Shown here one piece after another: positions 29,601 to 38,639 of a DNA stretch of 64,000 nt. The DNA comes from Gammaproteobacteria bacterium (GTDB taxonomy: Bacteria; Pseudomonadota; Gammaproteobacteria; Xanthomonadales; SZUA-5). Both the position numbers and the translations under genes were made by a program. Each line of letters starts with the position of its first letter. Positions within the stretch are counted from its first letter, which is position 1. The notes below the pieces were generated by a model. The model was not told the DNA's origin and did not search any database. It was given only the letters and a program-made list of their open reading frames with translations. Location: contig JAUIFV010000005.1 of the NCBI GenBank assembly GCA_030430155.1, positions 1-64,000 on the forward strand, given 5' to 3'.

Positions 29601-31135
29601 AGAGCGCTTTTTTGGCCAGCATCAGCCATGAACTGCGCACGCCGCTCAACGCGGTTGTGGGCTATGCCAATCTGCTTGCCGAGCGTTCTCTTGGCGCGGC
29701 AGACCAGGAGTATCTCAAGGCCCTACGCTCAGGGGCCGAACAGCTGCTCTCACTGGTCAACGACGTGCTCGATTTTTCACGCATCGAAGCCGGTGAGATG
29801 CTGCTGGAGAGCATTCCTTTCTCCGTTCAGGAATGTTTGGAATCGGCCTTGGATGTGGTCGCAGGCGATGCCGAGGCCAAGGGCTTGTGTCTGCTGATGA
29901 CCAGCAATGGCAATCAAGCCAGCGAGGTGTTGGGAGACCCCACGAGGCTGCGCCAGGTGCTGGTCAACCTGCTCAGCAATGCGGTCAAATTCACCGAACA
30001 GGGCGAGATCGAGGTGGCGCTGGAAACCGAAGCCAGGGGCGACTCGCTGGTCGTGCGCTGCACCGTTCGCGATACCGGCATCGGTATGGACGAGTCGGTG
30101 CTGGCTCGATTGTTTCAGCCCTTTCATCAGGCCGAAGTGGCTACTACGCGACGCTACGGCGGTACCGGATTGGGGTTGTCGATCAGCAAGCATTTGCTTA
30201 CCGCGCTCGGTGGGCAGATCACCTGCAAGAGCGTGCGCGGTGAAGGCACGGTGTTCAAGATCCAAATCCAGCTCCCGACGGTGCATTCCTCCGCGCCCAC
30301 CGAGCCGGAGGCCAAACTGCCGCAGCGCGCCCTGGTAATCGCCAAATCAGCCGCAGTTCGATCCGCGCTACGCTATCAGCTCGGTGAGTACGGCGTGGAA
30401 TGCGTGTTGATCGCTCCGAGCGACTTCGCCGAGGCACTGTGCGCGCAATCGACAGCTGCCGATGTGTTGATCGTCGGTGAACCCATTCTTGCAGGCCTCT
30501 CAGCGCTACCTCAATGGCCGCGCGATCGGCAGGGTCAGCCGATGCCGGTCATCGTTCTGAGCGGCATGCAGCGCTCCATGCAAGCGGCTGTCGGTGCGCA
30601 GGGGCAACGGCAAATCCCCATATCCAGAGCGCTCAAGCCGCGCACGCTGCATGCTGCGTTGGTCAATGCGGCGAACCCCGCGCCGAGCAGTGCTGGTGCC
30701 GTGGTCAACCGTCCGCAATCGGCGACGTTGGATCTGGTCGACCTGTCGGTGCTAGTCGTAGAGGACAACGAAATCAATCGCACCCTGATCCAGCTGCAGT
30801 TGAAGGCTTTGGGCGCGCAGGTGGTTTGTGCTGAATCAGGATCCGAGGCTTTGCGGCTGATCGGTGAGAGCGCATTTGATGTGGTGCTGATGGATCTAGA
30901 AATGCCCGACATGGATGGCCTGGAGACCACGCGGCGGATTCGTGCCGCCGAGAAGGACGGCAATGGTCCGTACATCGTCGCAGTTACCGCGCACGTATTG
31001 AGCGGTGTTCGGGAACGCATTGAGGCCGCCGGCATGAACGACTTCGTCAGCAAGCCGGTGAATGTCGTGCAACTACATCAGTCACTGCAGCGCGGCATGG
31101 GCGCCAGGCAGGGCTGGGAGTCTGCGCGGCAGTAG
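26627..31135 (+). CDS. Hybrid sensor histidine kinase with about seven tandem PAS domains, pseudo-REC and REC
   Basis: Seven repeated PAS_3-like units (each ending like 'GISWDIRDE', 'GIALDLTEQ', 'GLSIDVTRS', 'GVSRDISEA', 'GVMIDIAAN', 'GVAIDISAQ', 'GATRDVTDQ'); SISHELRTPLNAVVGYANLL; GGTGLGLSISKHLL; DVVLMDLEMPDMDGLE. Confidence 0.9.
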   Translation: MAETRLIGIPAELAAQLRSLLTECMARAGGPDERWTNRTVVIYWLGAGESAADELREVTSAPVVVLAEDSALPLAAGRKWPAHWQWAPWPLSAARLGHHLSLAQQAAPAAPELDSSSEWKTVGQRLIQALRGARMYEFEYDLATGARQDNIRRQFGNAPTPRSFDDMLAFVHPDYRAEVGAAYACSRETGAEFRVSMPVRVDSEDHRWMRSVGRVFDRQPGHPGRLLGISWDIRDEQLAKESAALAQQRLDDALTIGGMLSWEWRRGDRGRRLVSDFSTVLADSPEHLEGLIDPGDREADRVRFQTAIERGERYHSEVWFRQPGKRAQRMLLCGLPGLDPSGAATTMQGIALDLTEQYELQQELTQASELLVESLQTAKMFCWQWDPNSENAQVLGPCEEILGVRLTNPLSMQGLIHPQDAAQQRRMLDNAICDQTEFTNEYRIVRPDHAVRWLRTRAKPVHDEHGKLLRIVGLSIDVTRSRSDRKAIEQASERLETALEAAALNPWTVDLATGERIAGPRDQALFGEPVGNLDAFRSLVLAEDRALTDQVVATALGPSAKPIHVEFRVQHRDGQLRWISTYAKAIRDGQGNPTHLVGVSRDISEAREAQDQLAQTLVQLDRVQAATKVVLWEWNRGDGVVCYTAGGQHLRGAALPELHRGHRWSVARALLRCSRSEAALDLEVRVADRNGRYGWVQLKGRRTEFAADGSPIISGVMIDIAANVRDRERAARAEERLRNALDAAKMRCWDWETTFVPAQSDALTGYTPTVKGSGASPPGEIHPDDRAAHRAAIVAAMADPSHQYRNEFRVIQADGRVSWLLSIGKGVMDHNRGRFRLAGVAIDISAQKEMQRQLAESRSWQSVAVEVAELNLWRMDMETGKRDGGARERLLYDCEPETYSELRALIHPEDLKEIDQKWQWCLRNQTDCQADYRVRTARGAQRWLRVRARSDRDPTNGHVIAIGATRDVTDQIESQREMERALTQAEQASTAKSAFLASISHELRTPLNAVVGYANLLAERSLGAADQEYLKALRSGAEQLLSLVNDVLDFSRIEAGEMLLESIPFSVQECLESALDVVAGDAEAKGLCLLMTSNGNQASEVLGDPTRLRQVLVNLLSNAVKFTEQGEIEVALETEARGDSLVVRCTVRDTGIGMDESVLARLFQPFHQAEVATTRRYGGTGLGLSISKHLLTALGGQITCKSVRGEGTVFKIQIQLPTVHSSAPTEPEAKLPQRALVIAKSAAVRSALRYQLGEYGVECVLIAPSDFAEALCAQSTAADVLIVGEPILAGLSALPQWPRDRQGQPMPVIVLSGMQRSMQAAVGAQGQRQIPISRALKPRTLHAALVNAANPAPSSAGAVVNRPQSATLDLVDLSVLVVEDNEINRTLIQLQLKALGAQVVCAESGSEALRLIGESAFDVVLMDLEMPDMDGLETTRRIRAAEKDGNGPYIVAVTAHVLSGVRERIEAAGMNDFVSKPVNVVQLHQSLQRGMGARQGWESARQ

Positions 31136-31260
31136 CGGTCGGGGCTGTAGCGATTGATGTCGCCTATCGTCGGGCTTGCATAGAACGACTTATGCGCGCC
31201 AACTGAAGATAGATGACCTGAACCGCTATCGCATCGCCTCCAACTTTGCTACCGAGCAGG

Positions 31261-31746
31261 CTAGGACGGGCGAATACGCTCGCTTAATGTCCGCATGAAC
31301 TGTTCGCGATCCACTGGGGAAATCTGCTCAATGCCCTTGTGGTGTTTGATACGCAGCCTTTTGGCCGACCAAGCTGTTGCACCCATCGGCGACCATATCG
31401 ACTCAACGCGTTGGATCTCGGCATAAGGAATGCGTCGATGCTCGATGCCGCTGCGTATCAGCAGTGCATCTTTGCTCAGGGCATAGCGGCAGGGGACGCC
31501 GCGCATCAGGACCACCGAACAGGCGACGAAGGCCATCACCAGCGCGACGACCGCCTGCAGCGGCGCCTGCGCCAGCGACTGTCCGGCCAGATAGAGCACG
31601 GCCAGAATGCTGCCGATCAAGAGGGCGACCAGCCAGCCGTCGACGGCCGAGCGCATGCTCAGATCAGCGGCCGTTGCCGCAGCGCGCGCCGCGGCCTGGC
31701 ACTGCTGCTGAGGTGAGTCCGATGGTGGCGGTTTTGGCGCATTCAT
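31261..31746 (-). CDS. PH-domain-like membrane protein
   Basis: Two TM segments then RYALSKDALLIRSGIEHRRIPYAEIQRVESIWSPMGATAWSAKRLRIKHHKG (bacterial PH-like). Confidence 0.7.
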   Translation of the reverse strand: MNAPKPPPSDSPQQQCQAAARAAATAADLSMRSAVDGWLVALLIGSILAVLYLAGQSLAQAPLQAVVALVMAFVACSVVLMRGVPCRYALSKDALLIRSGIEHRRIPYAEIQRVESIWSPMGATAWSAKRLRIKHHKGIEQISPVDREQFMRTLSERIRPS

Positions 31747-31870
31747 GGGCGCAGCTTAGCTCAATGAAGGCGTCGCGGCCGCGGCAGCGAAGCGCAATGG
31801 CTTATCCTTCGCCGATGCCTATTCCGCCCTCAAATCTGATCCGTGCAATTCAGGCTGTGAGCAGCCGAAC

Positions 31871-34800
31871 TTGATCGGTCTGTTGCCGCTGCTGCTGGGA
31901 AGCGCGGTGTGGGCGGCGGCGCTGTTTGCGGTCGCGCTATGGGGCGAGCGCCATGGGCAGCGGCTGGTGCGCTACTGGCCGGCCATATACGCGCTGTCGC
32001 TGGCGGTTTATTGCACCGCCTGGACTTTCTACGGCACCGTGTCGCAGGCGGCACGTTGGGGATCGGCGCTGCCGCCGACCTTTATCGGCACCATCGTGCT
32101 GTTTGCGCTCGGGCTGCCCTTTCTGCTGCGGCTGGCACAGCTGGCGAGAGCGCAGAACAGCGCTTCCATCGCCGATCTGGTTGCGGCCCGGTTCGGCAAG
32201 AGTTCGGCACTGGCGGCGACGCTGACCTTTGTGGCCGTGGTCGGCATGGTTCCCTATGTGGCGCTGCAGCTCAAGGCGGTGGCGCAGAGCTTCGCCGTAT
32301 TGGCCGGCTATGGACAGGGCGACGAGTCGGCCTGGCGCGACGCCGCGTTGTGGGTGGCGCTGCTGATGAGCGCCTTCGCCATGCTCTTTGGTACCCGGCG
32401 AGCCGCCGCCACCGCTCACAACCGCGGTCTGATGTTGGCGATGGCGGCTGAGTCGCTGCTCAAGCTGGGCGCGATGCTGGCGATCGGGCTGTTTGTGGTC
32501 TTCGGTCTGTATCGCAGCCCCTTGGCGCTGATGGATGCGGCCACCGTCCTGCCTCCGGCCAGTCCGGGCGGTGGATTCGTGGCGCTGGTGCTGCTTGGCG
32601 CGCTGGCCATGGTCACCTTGCCGCATCAGTTTCATGTCGGCGTGGTCGAGCTGCGTGATCCGCAGCATCTGCGCACCGCGCGCTGGATGTTCCCGCTGTA
32701 TCTGCTGCTGATCGCTCTGCCGACCCTGCCGCTGGCCTGGGCGGGACAGCTGCAGCTGGGCAGCGAGGTACCGTCCGACCTGCACGTGCTGGCTTTGCCG
32801 TTGGCCGCTGATCGCCCGGGATTGGCGCTGCTGGCCTTCATCGGCGGATTGAGCGCCGCTACCGGCATGGTGGTGATGGCGGTGCTGACCTTGAGCATCA
32901 TGATTGCCCAGCACTGGCTGGCGCCGCTGCTGCTGCGCGGGGAGGACGTGCACAGCACCCATGATCTGCGCCCGCGAGTGCTGGCTCAGCGGCGCCTGGC
33001 GATTGCCGGGGTGATGGCACTGGCCTGGCTATACGGTCGGGCAATGGCCGAAAGCGACGCGCTGGCCGATATCGGCGCGCTGTCCTTCTCCGCTCTGGCA
33101 CAGCTGGGACCGGCGGTGTGGGCGGCAGTGTACAGACCGCGGGTGCCGCCGCGAGCAGTGCTGGTGGGCGTGCTGGTTGGTACCACGGTGTGGGCCTGGC
33201 TTTTGCTGCTGCCGGCACTTTGGCCGGATTCTGCCGCTGCGCCCATAGGCGGCTGGGATCCGCTGCTGTTAGGCACGCTGGCCTCGCTGTTGGCCAATGC
33301 CGCGACCATGGCGCTGCTGGCTCTGCGTCCGGCGCAAGTTGGTCGCCATCGAATGGGCGGCATGGCGGTGGAGGATCTGCGCCGGTTGGCCGCCCGGTTG
33401 CTCCCCGCAGACGAGGTCAGCGCTTTGTTTGCGGCCAGCCAGGACGATGGCTCGTCGGACGCATCGGCGGCACTGATAGGCGAAGTCGAGCATGCACTGG
33501 CCGGCGTGGTTGGCGGCGCCAGCGCGGGGCTGCTGGTACAGACCGCCAGACGCGGCCGCGGCGCGCCGCTGGAGGCCGTGGCCGAGGTCGTCGGCGAAAC
33601 CTCCAGGGCGCTGCGATTCAATCAAAACCTGCTCGAGGCGGCATTGGAGAATATGAGCCAGGGGATCAGCGTAGTTGATCGCGACCTGCGCCTGGTGGCG
33701 TGGAATCGACGCTACGCGGAGCTGTTTGACTACCCGGCTTCGCTGCTCCGGGTCGGCGTGGAGGTCGCTGAGCTGGTCCGCCACAATGCTGATCGCGGCC
33801 TGCTCGGCAATCCCTCACGCGAGGCTCAGGTGCAGCGGCGCCTGGCGCATATGCTGGCTGGCACACCCTATGTCGCCGAGCGCCGCTTTCCCAACGGCCA
33901 GGTCGTGGAGATCCGTGGCAATCCGATGCCAGGGGGCGGTTTCGTTGCCACTTTTACCGACGTAACCGCCTTCCGCGCCGCCGAAGTCGCGCTGACTGCG
34001 GCCAAGGCGACGCTGGAGGAGCGGGTGCAGGCGCGCACCGCCGAACTGACCCTGGCCAAGGCCGAGGCCGAGCGCGCCAATCAGGCCAAGAGTCGCTTTC
34101 TGGCCGCAGTCAGCCACGATCTGCTGCAGCCCATCCATGCTGCCCATCTGTTCACCCACGCGCTGAAGCAGAAGCTGGCGGAGCCGGAAACTGCAGCGCT
34201 GGCCGCGCAGGTGGAAAGCAGCCTGGGTTCCAGCGAGGCCTTGTTGGCCGGGTTGCTGGATATTTCCCGGCTCGACGCGGGAGGAATGAGCCCGCAGCTG
34301 CGCGACTTTGCCCTCGACGAGCTGCTGCAGCCGCTGGTAGCCGAGTTCCAGGTCCTGGCCGCCGAACGCGGTCTGGCGCTGCACAGCGTCGCCACTCGTG
34401 CCTGGGTTCGCTCCGACCCCCAGCTGCTGCGCCGGGTGCTGCAGAACTTCCTTTCCAACGCCGTTCGATACACCGAGCGAGGCCGCATCCTGATCGGTTG
34501 CCGCCGCCATGGCGAGCAGATTGCGGTCGAGGTGCTGGATACCGGTCCAGGCATTGCCGAGGCCGATCAAGGCTCGGTCTTTGAGGAGTTTCATCGGCTC
34601 GGTCAGGGCGGGCCGGGCCTGGGATTGGGTCTGGCCATCGCCCAGCGCACCGCGCGGCTGCTGGATCATCGCCTCAGCCTGCGCTCCGAACTCGGCCGCG
34701 GCACCGCCTTTGTGGTGGAACTGCCGCGGGTGGCTGCGGGCAAGTCCGGCGTGGCACCCGCCCCAGCGCGACGCAGCCGCCAGGGTGGGCACCTGCTGTT

Positions 34801-35179
34801 GGTGGACAACGACCCCGCCGTACTCAAAGCAACCCAGGCGCTGGTCGAAGGCTGGGGGTTTGTGGCCAGTGCTGCGCGTACCGAAGCGGCGGCGCTATCC
34901 ATCGTTCAGCGCGCCGGCAGCGGGGCGGTCGCGCCGATCAATGCACTGATTTTGGACTACCACCTGGATGGCGCCCGCACCGGATTGGACCTGCTGCAAA
35001 CTCTGCGCTCGGCGCTGGGTGAGGCGCCGGTGATCGTGATCACTGCCGACCACGGCGAGCAAACCCGGGAGGCGGTACGCGCGGCCGGTTGTCAGCTGCT
35101 GCACAAGCCGCTCAAGCCGCTGGCGTTGAAGTCGCTGCTGGCGCGGTTGGTTGTGGGTCGGCAGGAGAAAGTCGAGTAG
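31871..35179 (+). CDS. Sodium:solute-symporter-like sensor hybrid histidine kinase (SSSF-PAS-HK-REC)
   Basis: More than 10 TM N-terminus (AIYALSLAVYCTAWTFYGTVSQAARWG); NLLEAALENMSQGISVVDRDLRLVAWNRRYAELFDYP; FLAAVSHDLLQPIHAAHLFTHAL; C-terminal REC HLLLVDNDPAVLKATQALVEGWG. TTG start. Confidence 0.9.
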   Translation: MIGLLPLLLGSAVWAAALFAVALWGERHGQRLVRYWPAIYALSLAVYCTAWTFYGTVSQAARWGSALPPTFIGTIVLFALGLPFLLRLAQLARAQNSASIADLVAARFGKSSALAATLTFVAVVGMVPYVALQLKAVAQSFAVLAGYGQGDESAWRDAALWVALLMSAFAMLFGTRRAAATAHNRGLMLAMAAESLLKLGAMLAIGLFVVFGLYRSPLALMDAATVLPPASPGGGFVALVLLGALAMVTLPHQFHVGVVELRDPQHLRTARWMFPLYLLLIALPTLPLAWAGQLQLGSEVPSDLHVLALPLAADRPGLALLAFIGGLSAATGMVVMAVLTLSIMIAQHWLAPLLLRGEDVHSTHDLRPRVLAQRRLAIAGVMALAWLYGRAMAESDALADIGALSFSALAQLGPAVWAAVYRPRVPPRAVLVGVLVGTTVWAWLLLLPALWPDSAAAPIGGWDPLLLGTLASLLANAATMALLALRPAQVGRHRMGGMAVEDLRRLAARLLPADEVSALFAASQDDGSSDASAALIGEVEHALAGVVGGASAGLLVQTARRGRGAPLEAVAEVVGETSRALRFNQNLLEAALENMSQGISVVDRDLRLVAWNRRYAELFDYPASLLRVGVEVAELVRHNADRGLLGNPSREAQVQRRLAHMLAGTPYVAERRFPNGQVVEIRGNPMPGGGFVATFTDVTAFRAAEVALTAAKATLEERVQARTAELTLAKAEAERANQAKSRFLAAVSHDLLQPIHAAHLFTHALKQKLAEPETAALAAQVESSLGSSEALLAGLLDISRLDAGGMSPQLRDFALDELLQPLVAEFQVLAAERGLALHSVATRAWVRSDPQLLRRVLQNFLSNAVRYTERGRILIGCRRHGEQIAVEVLDTGPGIAEADQGSVFEEFHRLGQGGPGLGLGLAIAQRTARLLDHRLSLRSELGRGTAFVVELPRVAAGKSGVAPAPARRSRQGGHLLLVDNDPAVLKATQALVEGWGFVASAARTEAAALSIVQRAGSGAVAPINALILDYHLDGARTGLDLLQTLRSALGEAPVIVITADHGEQTREAVRAAGCQLLHKPLKPLALKSLLARLVVGRQEKVE

Positions 35180-35273
35180 GGCGCAGGGCCCAGGGCCCAG
35201 GGCCTAGGGCCCAGTGGGGCAGCGGCCTGCGGATTCCAGCTTTCTGGGCCCCAGGCCCTATGCCCTGGGCCCC
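35178..35273. repeat. Heptad-repeat (AGGGCNN) inverted array, copy B
   Basis: agggcgc agggccc agggccc agggcct agggccc ag / loop of about 29 nt / ctgggccccaggccctatgccctgggcccc; arms pair at about 26 of 30 positions by hand alignment. Confidence 0.85.
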
Positions 35274-35276
35274 AAC

Positions 35277-35308
35277 AAAAAACCCCGCCGGTTGCCCGGC
35301 GGGGTTTT
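35277..35308. terminator. Bidirectional intrinsic terminator between convergent genes
   Basis: AAAAAA CCCCGCCGG TTGC CCGGCGGGG TTTT: 9-bp perfect GC stem with A-tract and T-tract. Confidence 0.92.
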
Positions 35309-35329
35309 CTGCATGCCTTGCAGTGGAAC

Positions 35330-35989
35330 TCAATCGTCGCCGGTAAACGCGCTGATCAGATTCATCAGGTGCAGGAACATCATCCAGATGTCGCCGAACA
35401 GACTGCAGGCGATGACGATGTAGTTCGCTTCGCCGTCATGGATCAGCTGACTGGTGCTGTACAGCATGCCGGCCGCGGCCAGCAGGACCACGCCGCCCGA
35501 AACGGCCAAGCTGAGCATCGGCAGCCCCAGGAACAGGTTGCCAAAGAAACCCGCCAATACGACCAAACCGCCAACCAGCAGGAACCCACCCAGGAAGCTG
35601 AAATCCTTGCGCGTCGCCAGCGCATACATGCTCAGGCCGCCGAAAGTCACCGCGGTGGTGGCGAAGGCATATACCGGAATGCGCGGATCGAAGCTGGCGT
35701 AGATTCCGACGATCGGGCCCAGCATGAAGCCGAAAATGCCGGTGTAGACAAAGCTCAGCACCAATCCAGCCGCCGAGTTGCGGTTGGCATAGATCAACCA
35801 CGGCATGCCGACGGCGAAGATCATGAACATCCACCACGGCACCACCGGCGCGCCGACCTGGATCGAGGCGTAGGCGGTCACGGCGCTCCAGGCCAGGGTC
35901 AGGCTGAGCAGCAGGTAGGTGTTGCGTATGACCTTGTTGGTAGCCAGGGTTTGCGCCGCACTCCGCGGCATACCCATCACTTGTGCCAT
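35330..35989 (-). CDS. Bax inhibitor-1/YccA family membrane protein
   Basis: MAQVMGMPRSAAQTLATNKVIRNTYLLLSLTLAWSAVTAYAS..., seven TM segments. Confidence 0.92.
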   Translation of the reverse strand: MAQVMGMPRSAAQTLATNKVIRNTYLLLSLTLAWSAVTAYASIQVGAPVVPWWMFMIFAVGMPWLIYANRNSAAGLVLSFVYTGIFGFMLGPIVGIYASFDPRIPVYAFATTAVTFGGLSMYALATRKDFSFLGGFLLVGGLVVLAGFFGNLFLGLPMLSLAVSGGVVLLAAAGMLYSTSQLIHDGEANYIVIACSLFGDIWMMFLHLMNLISAFTGDD

Positions 35990-36091
35990 TGCGACTTTAC
36001 TCCTTGAACGAATGTAAGCATCAGCAGCGCCGGATATTAGCGCGTATCGGGGAACTTAGTGTGGGCGGTTTGTGGAAAGTTCAACTGCGGC

Positions 36092-36163
36092 AGGGCCCAG
36101 GGCGTAGGGCCCAGGGCCCAGTCAACGCCCCGCCTGGGCCCTCGTTCCTGGTCCCTGGGCCCT
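36092..36163. repeat. Heptad-repeat (AGGGCNN) inverted array, copy C
   Basis: agggcccagggcgtagggcccagggcccag / 12-nt loop / ctgggccctcgttcctggtccctgggccct; about 24 of 30 paired by hand alignment. Confidence 0.85.
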
Positions 36164-36165
36164 GA

Positions 36166-37767
36166 TCAAATCGCCACCGGCGCCGCAATCTCCTTGGTTG
36201 CCAGGAACTGCACCTTCGGGTGGCGTTCCTCGGCCAGCTGCAGATTGATCCGGGTGGGAGCGAGGTAGACCAGGTCGTCGGCGGCGTCGCGGGCCAGCTG
36301 TGCGGCGGCTTTGTCTTCCAGCTCTTCCAGGGCCTTGTGATCGCTGCTGCGCACCCAGCGCGCGGCCTGCACGCCAACCGTTTCGAAGCTGCATTCGACG
36401 CCGTACTCGTCCTTGAGGCGGTAGGCGACCACATCGAACTGCAGGGTGCCCACCGCGCCGAGTATGTAGTCGTTGCCGAGGATCGGTTTGAACACCTGAG
36501 TGGCACCTTCCTCGCAGAGCTGTATCAAGCCCTTCTGCAGCTGCTTGAGCTTGAGCGGATCGCGCAGGCGCGCACGGCGGAACAGCTCTGGAGCGAAGTT
36601 GGGGATGCCGGTGAAGTTCAGCGACTCGCCTTCGCTAAAGCTGTCGCCGATGGCAATGGTGCCGTGGTTGTGCAGACCCAGAATGTCGCCGGGATAGGCC
36701 TTTTCCACCCGCTCCCGCTCGCTGGCAAGGAAGGTCAGCGCGTTGGCGATGCGGATCTCCTTGCCGCTGCGCACGTGAAACAGCTTCTTGCCCGGCTCGA
36801 AGACGCCGGAGCAGACCCGGAAGAAGGCGACCCGGTCGCGATGCTGCGGGTCCATGTTGGCCTGGATCTTGAAAACGAAGCCGCTCAAGGCGTCCTCGCT
36901 GGGGTCCACCTGGCGCTCTTTGGTAGCGCGCGGCTGCGGTCCTGGCGCGCACTGGACGAACCAGTCGAGCAGCGGCTGCACGCCGAAGTTGTTGATTCCG
37001 GAGCCAAAGAACACCGGGGTCTGCTTGCCGGCACGATACAGATCGAGATCGAAGGGATCGCTGGCGCCCTGCACCAGTTCCAACTCTTCGCGCAGCTCAT
37101 CCAGCGTCTGCCCCGGCACCCGCTTGGCCAACTCCGGATCGTCCAGGCCCTTGAGTATGGTCGAGTCCTGCCGCGTGTGATTGCGCCCTGGTTCGTACAG
37201 GTGCACCTCGTTGCTGACCAGGTGATAGACCCCTTTCAATCGCGAGCCCATGCCGATTGGCCAGGTGATCGGCGCGCACTGGATCTTCAAGACCTGCTCG
37301 ACCTCGTCCAGCAGCTCCAGCGGTGCCCGGCCTTCGCGATCGAGCTTGTTGACGAAGGTCATGATCGGCGTATCGCGCAGCCGACACACGTCCATCAGCT
37401 TGATGGTGCGCTCTTCCACGCCCTTGGCCGCGTCGATCACCATCAGCGCCGAGTCGACTGCGGTCAGCACCCGGTAGGTATCTTCGGAGAAGTCGGCATG
37501 GCCCGGCGTATCGAGCAGATTGACGATCTGCTGGCGATAGGGGAACTGCATCACCGAGGAGGTGACCGAGATGCCGCGCTCCTTCTCCATCGCCATCCAG
37601 TCCGAGGTGGCGTGGCGGGAGGCCTTGCGCGCCTTCACCGAGCCGGCCATCTGGATCGCGCCGCCGAACAGCAGCAGCTTCTCGGTCAGCGTGGTCTTGC
37701 CCGCGTCCGGGTGGGAAATGATCGCAAAGGTGCGGCGACGAGCAGTTTCGTCGGTCTGGATGGTCAT
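36166..37767 (-). CDS. prfC: Peptide chain release factor 3
   Basis: [65 protein letters not shown]; translational GTPase, RF3-specific sequence. Confidence 0.97.
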   Translation of the reverse strand: MTIQTDETARRRTFAIISHPDAGKTTLTEKLLLFGGAIQMAGSVKARKASRHATSDWMAMEKERGISVTSSVMQFPYRQQIVNLLDTPGHADFSEDTYRVLTAVDSALMVIDAAKGVEERTIKLMDVCRLRDTPIMTFVNKLDREGRAPLELLDEVEQVLKIQCAPITWPIGMGSRLKGVYHLVSNEVHLYEPGRNHTRQDSTILKGLDDPELAKRVPGQTLDELREELELVQGASDPFDLDLYRAGKQTPVFFGSGINNFGVQPLLDWFVQCAPGPQPRATKERQVDPSEDALSGFVFKIQANMDPQHRDRVAFFRVCSGVFEPGKKLFHVRSGKEIRIANALTFLASERERVEKAYPGDILGLHNHGTIAIGDSFSEGESLNFTGIPNFAPELFRRARLRDPLKLKQLQKGLIQLCEEGATQVFKPILGNDYILGAVGTLQFDVVAYRLKDEYGVECSFETVGVQAARWVRSSDHKALEELEDKAAAQLARDAADDLVYLAPTRINLQLAEERHPKVQFLATKEIAAPVAI

Positions 37768-37823
37768 GAGTGCAAGGCCCGTAGTCGGGCTGGGGTTTGA
37801 TTAGGGCGCGGAGTATAGATGGG

Positions 37824-37842
37824 TCAGGGCCCAGGGCGTAGG
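37824..37842. repeat. Heptad-repeat solo/partial arm, copy D
   Basis: tcagggcccagggcgtagg; same units as the left arm of copy C, no inverted partner seen. Confidence 0.6.
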
Positions 37843-37938
37843 ATGTGATGCTTTGCCGGGTCAATCAGGGTGGCGGTCGGGCTTCTTCCTCCGATGTGCG
37901 TCGCTATCATCGGGGCGCCCGGCACTTCGGAGGAATTC

Positions 37939-38463
37939 ATGCTCAGCAAAGTCTTGGGGGCCGTGATCATCGCCGCGTGGACCCTTGCCACCCCGGCGCT
38001 GGCACAGCAATCCGCCGCCGACCGCGACTGCAGCGGCCCGGAGTACCGCGCATTCGATTTCTGGCTGGGGGCCTGGAACGTCGGTGCCGATGGCCAGTTT
38101 GCCGGCACCAACGACGTCACCGTCGCCTATGGCGGCTGCGCACTGCGCGAGCACTGGCAGGGCGCCGACGGCGGCAAGGGCACCAGTTTGAGCGGCTATG
38201 ACCGGCAGAGTGGCAGCTGGTACCAGCTGTGGATCGACGATAGAGGCGGTTTGGTGCGGCTGGTTGGCGGGCCACAGGGCGGATCGATGGTCCTCAGCAG
38301 CGTCGCGCCGGCAGAAGACGGCCGCAGGCACCGGGTGACCTGGGCGCCGATAGACGGCGACCGCGTGCGTCAGCATTGGGAATCGTTGCCGGCTGGGGAA
38401 TCGGAGTGGCGGACGGTGTTTGACGGGGTTTACGAGCGGCGCGGGTTGCGGGCGGCCGATTAG
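37939..38463 (+). CDS. Exported hypothetical protein, DUF1579-like
   Basis: MLSKVLGAVIIAAWTLATPALAQQ signal peptide; AFDFWLGAWNVG...GCALREHWQGADGGKGTSLSGYDRQSGSWYQLWIDDRGG. Confidence 0.7.
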   Translation: MLSKVLGAVIIAAWTLATPALAQQSAADRDCSGPEYRAFDFWLGAWNVGADGQFAGTNDVTVAYGGCALREHWQGADGGKGTSLSGYDRQSGSWYQLWIDDRGGLVRLVGGPQGGSMVLSSVAPAEDGRRHRVTWAPIDGDRVRQHWESLPAGESEWRTVFDGVYERRGLRAAD

Positions 38464-38477
38464 CAGCGCGAGAGCAT

Positions 38478-38560
38478 AGGGCTCAGGGCCCAGGGCCCAG
38501 AAGATCAAGAGCAGAGCAGGCGCCGCCGGGACTGGACGCTTTTCTGGGCCCTGGGGCCCT
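38478..38560. repeat. Heptad-repeat (AGGGCNN) inverted array, copy E
   Basis: agggctcagggcccagggcccag / 43-nt loop / ctgggccctggggccct. Confidence 0.8.
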
Positions 38561-38639
38561 CCACCCGCCGCAGATTGCCCTCTGCAACGCAGATTCGTTA
38601 ACCCCGAAGCCCCCACCACCCCGTTATCCTTCATTCACA

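Noticed and set aside
35318-36007. 229-aa plus-strand ORF
   Set aside because: Antisense to the Bax-inhibitor-1 gene; no recognisable domain.
36220-37800. 526-aa plus-strand ORF
   Set aside because: Antisense to prfC; long only because of codon bias in the true gene.
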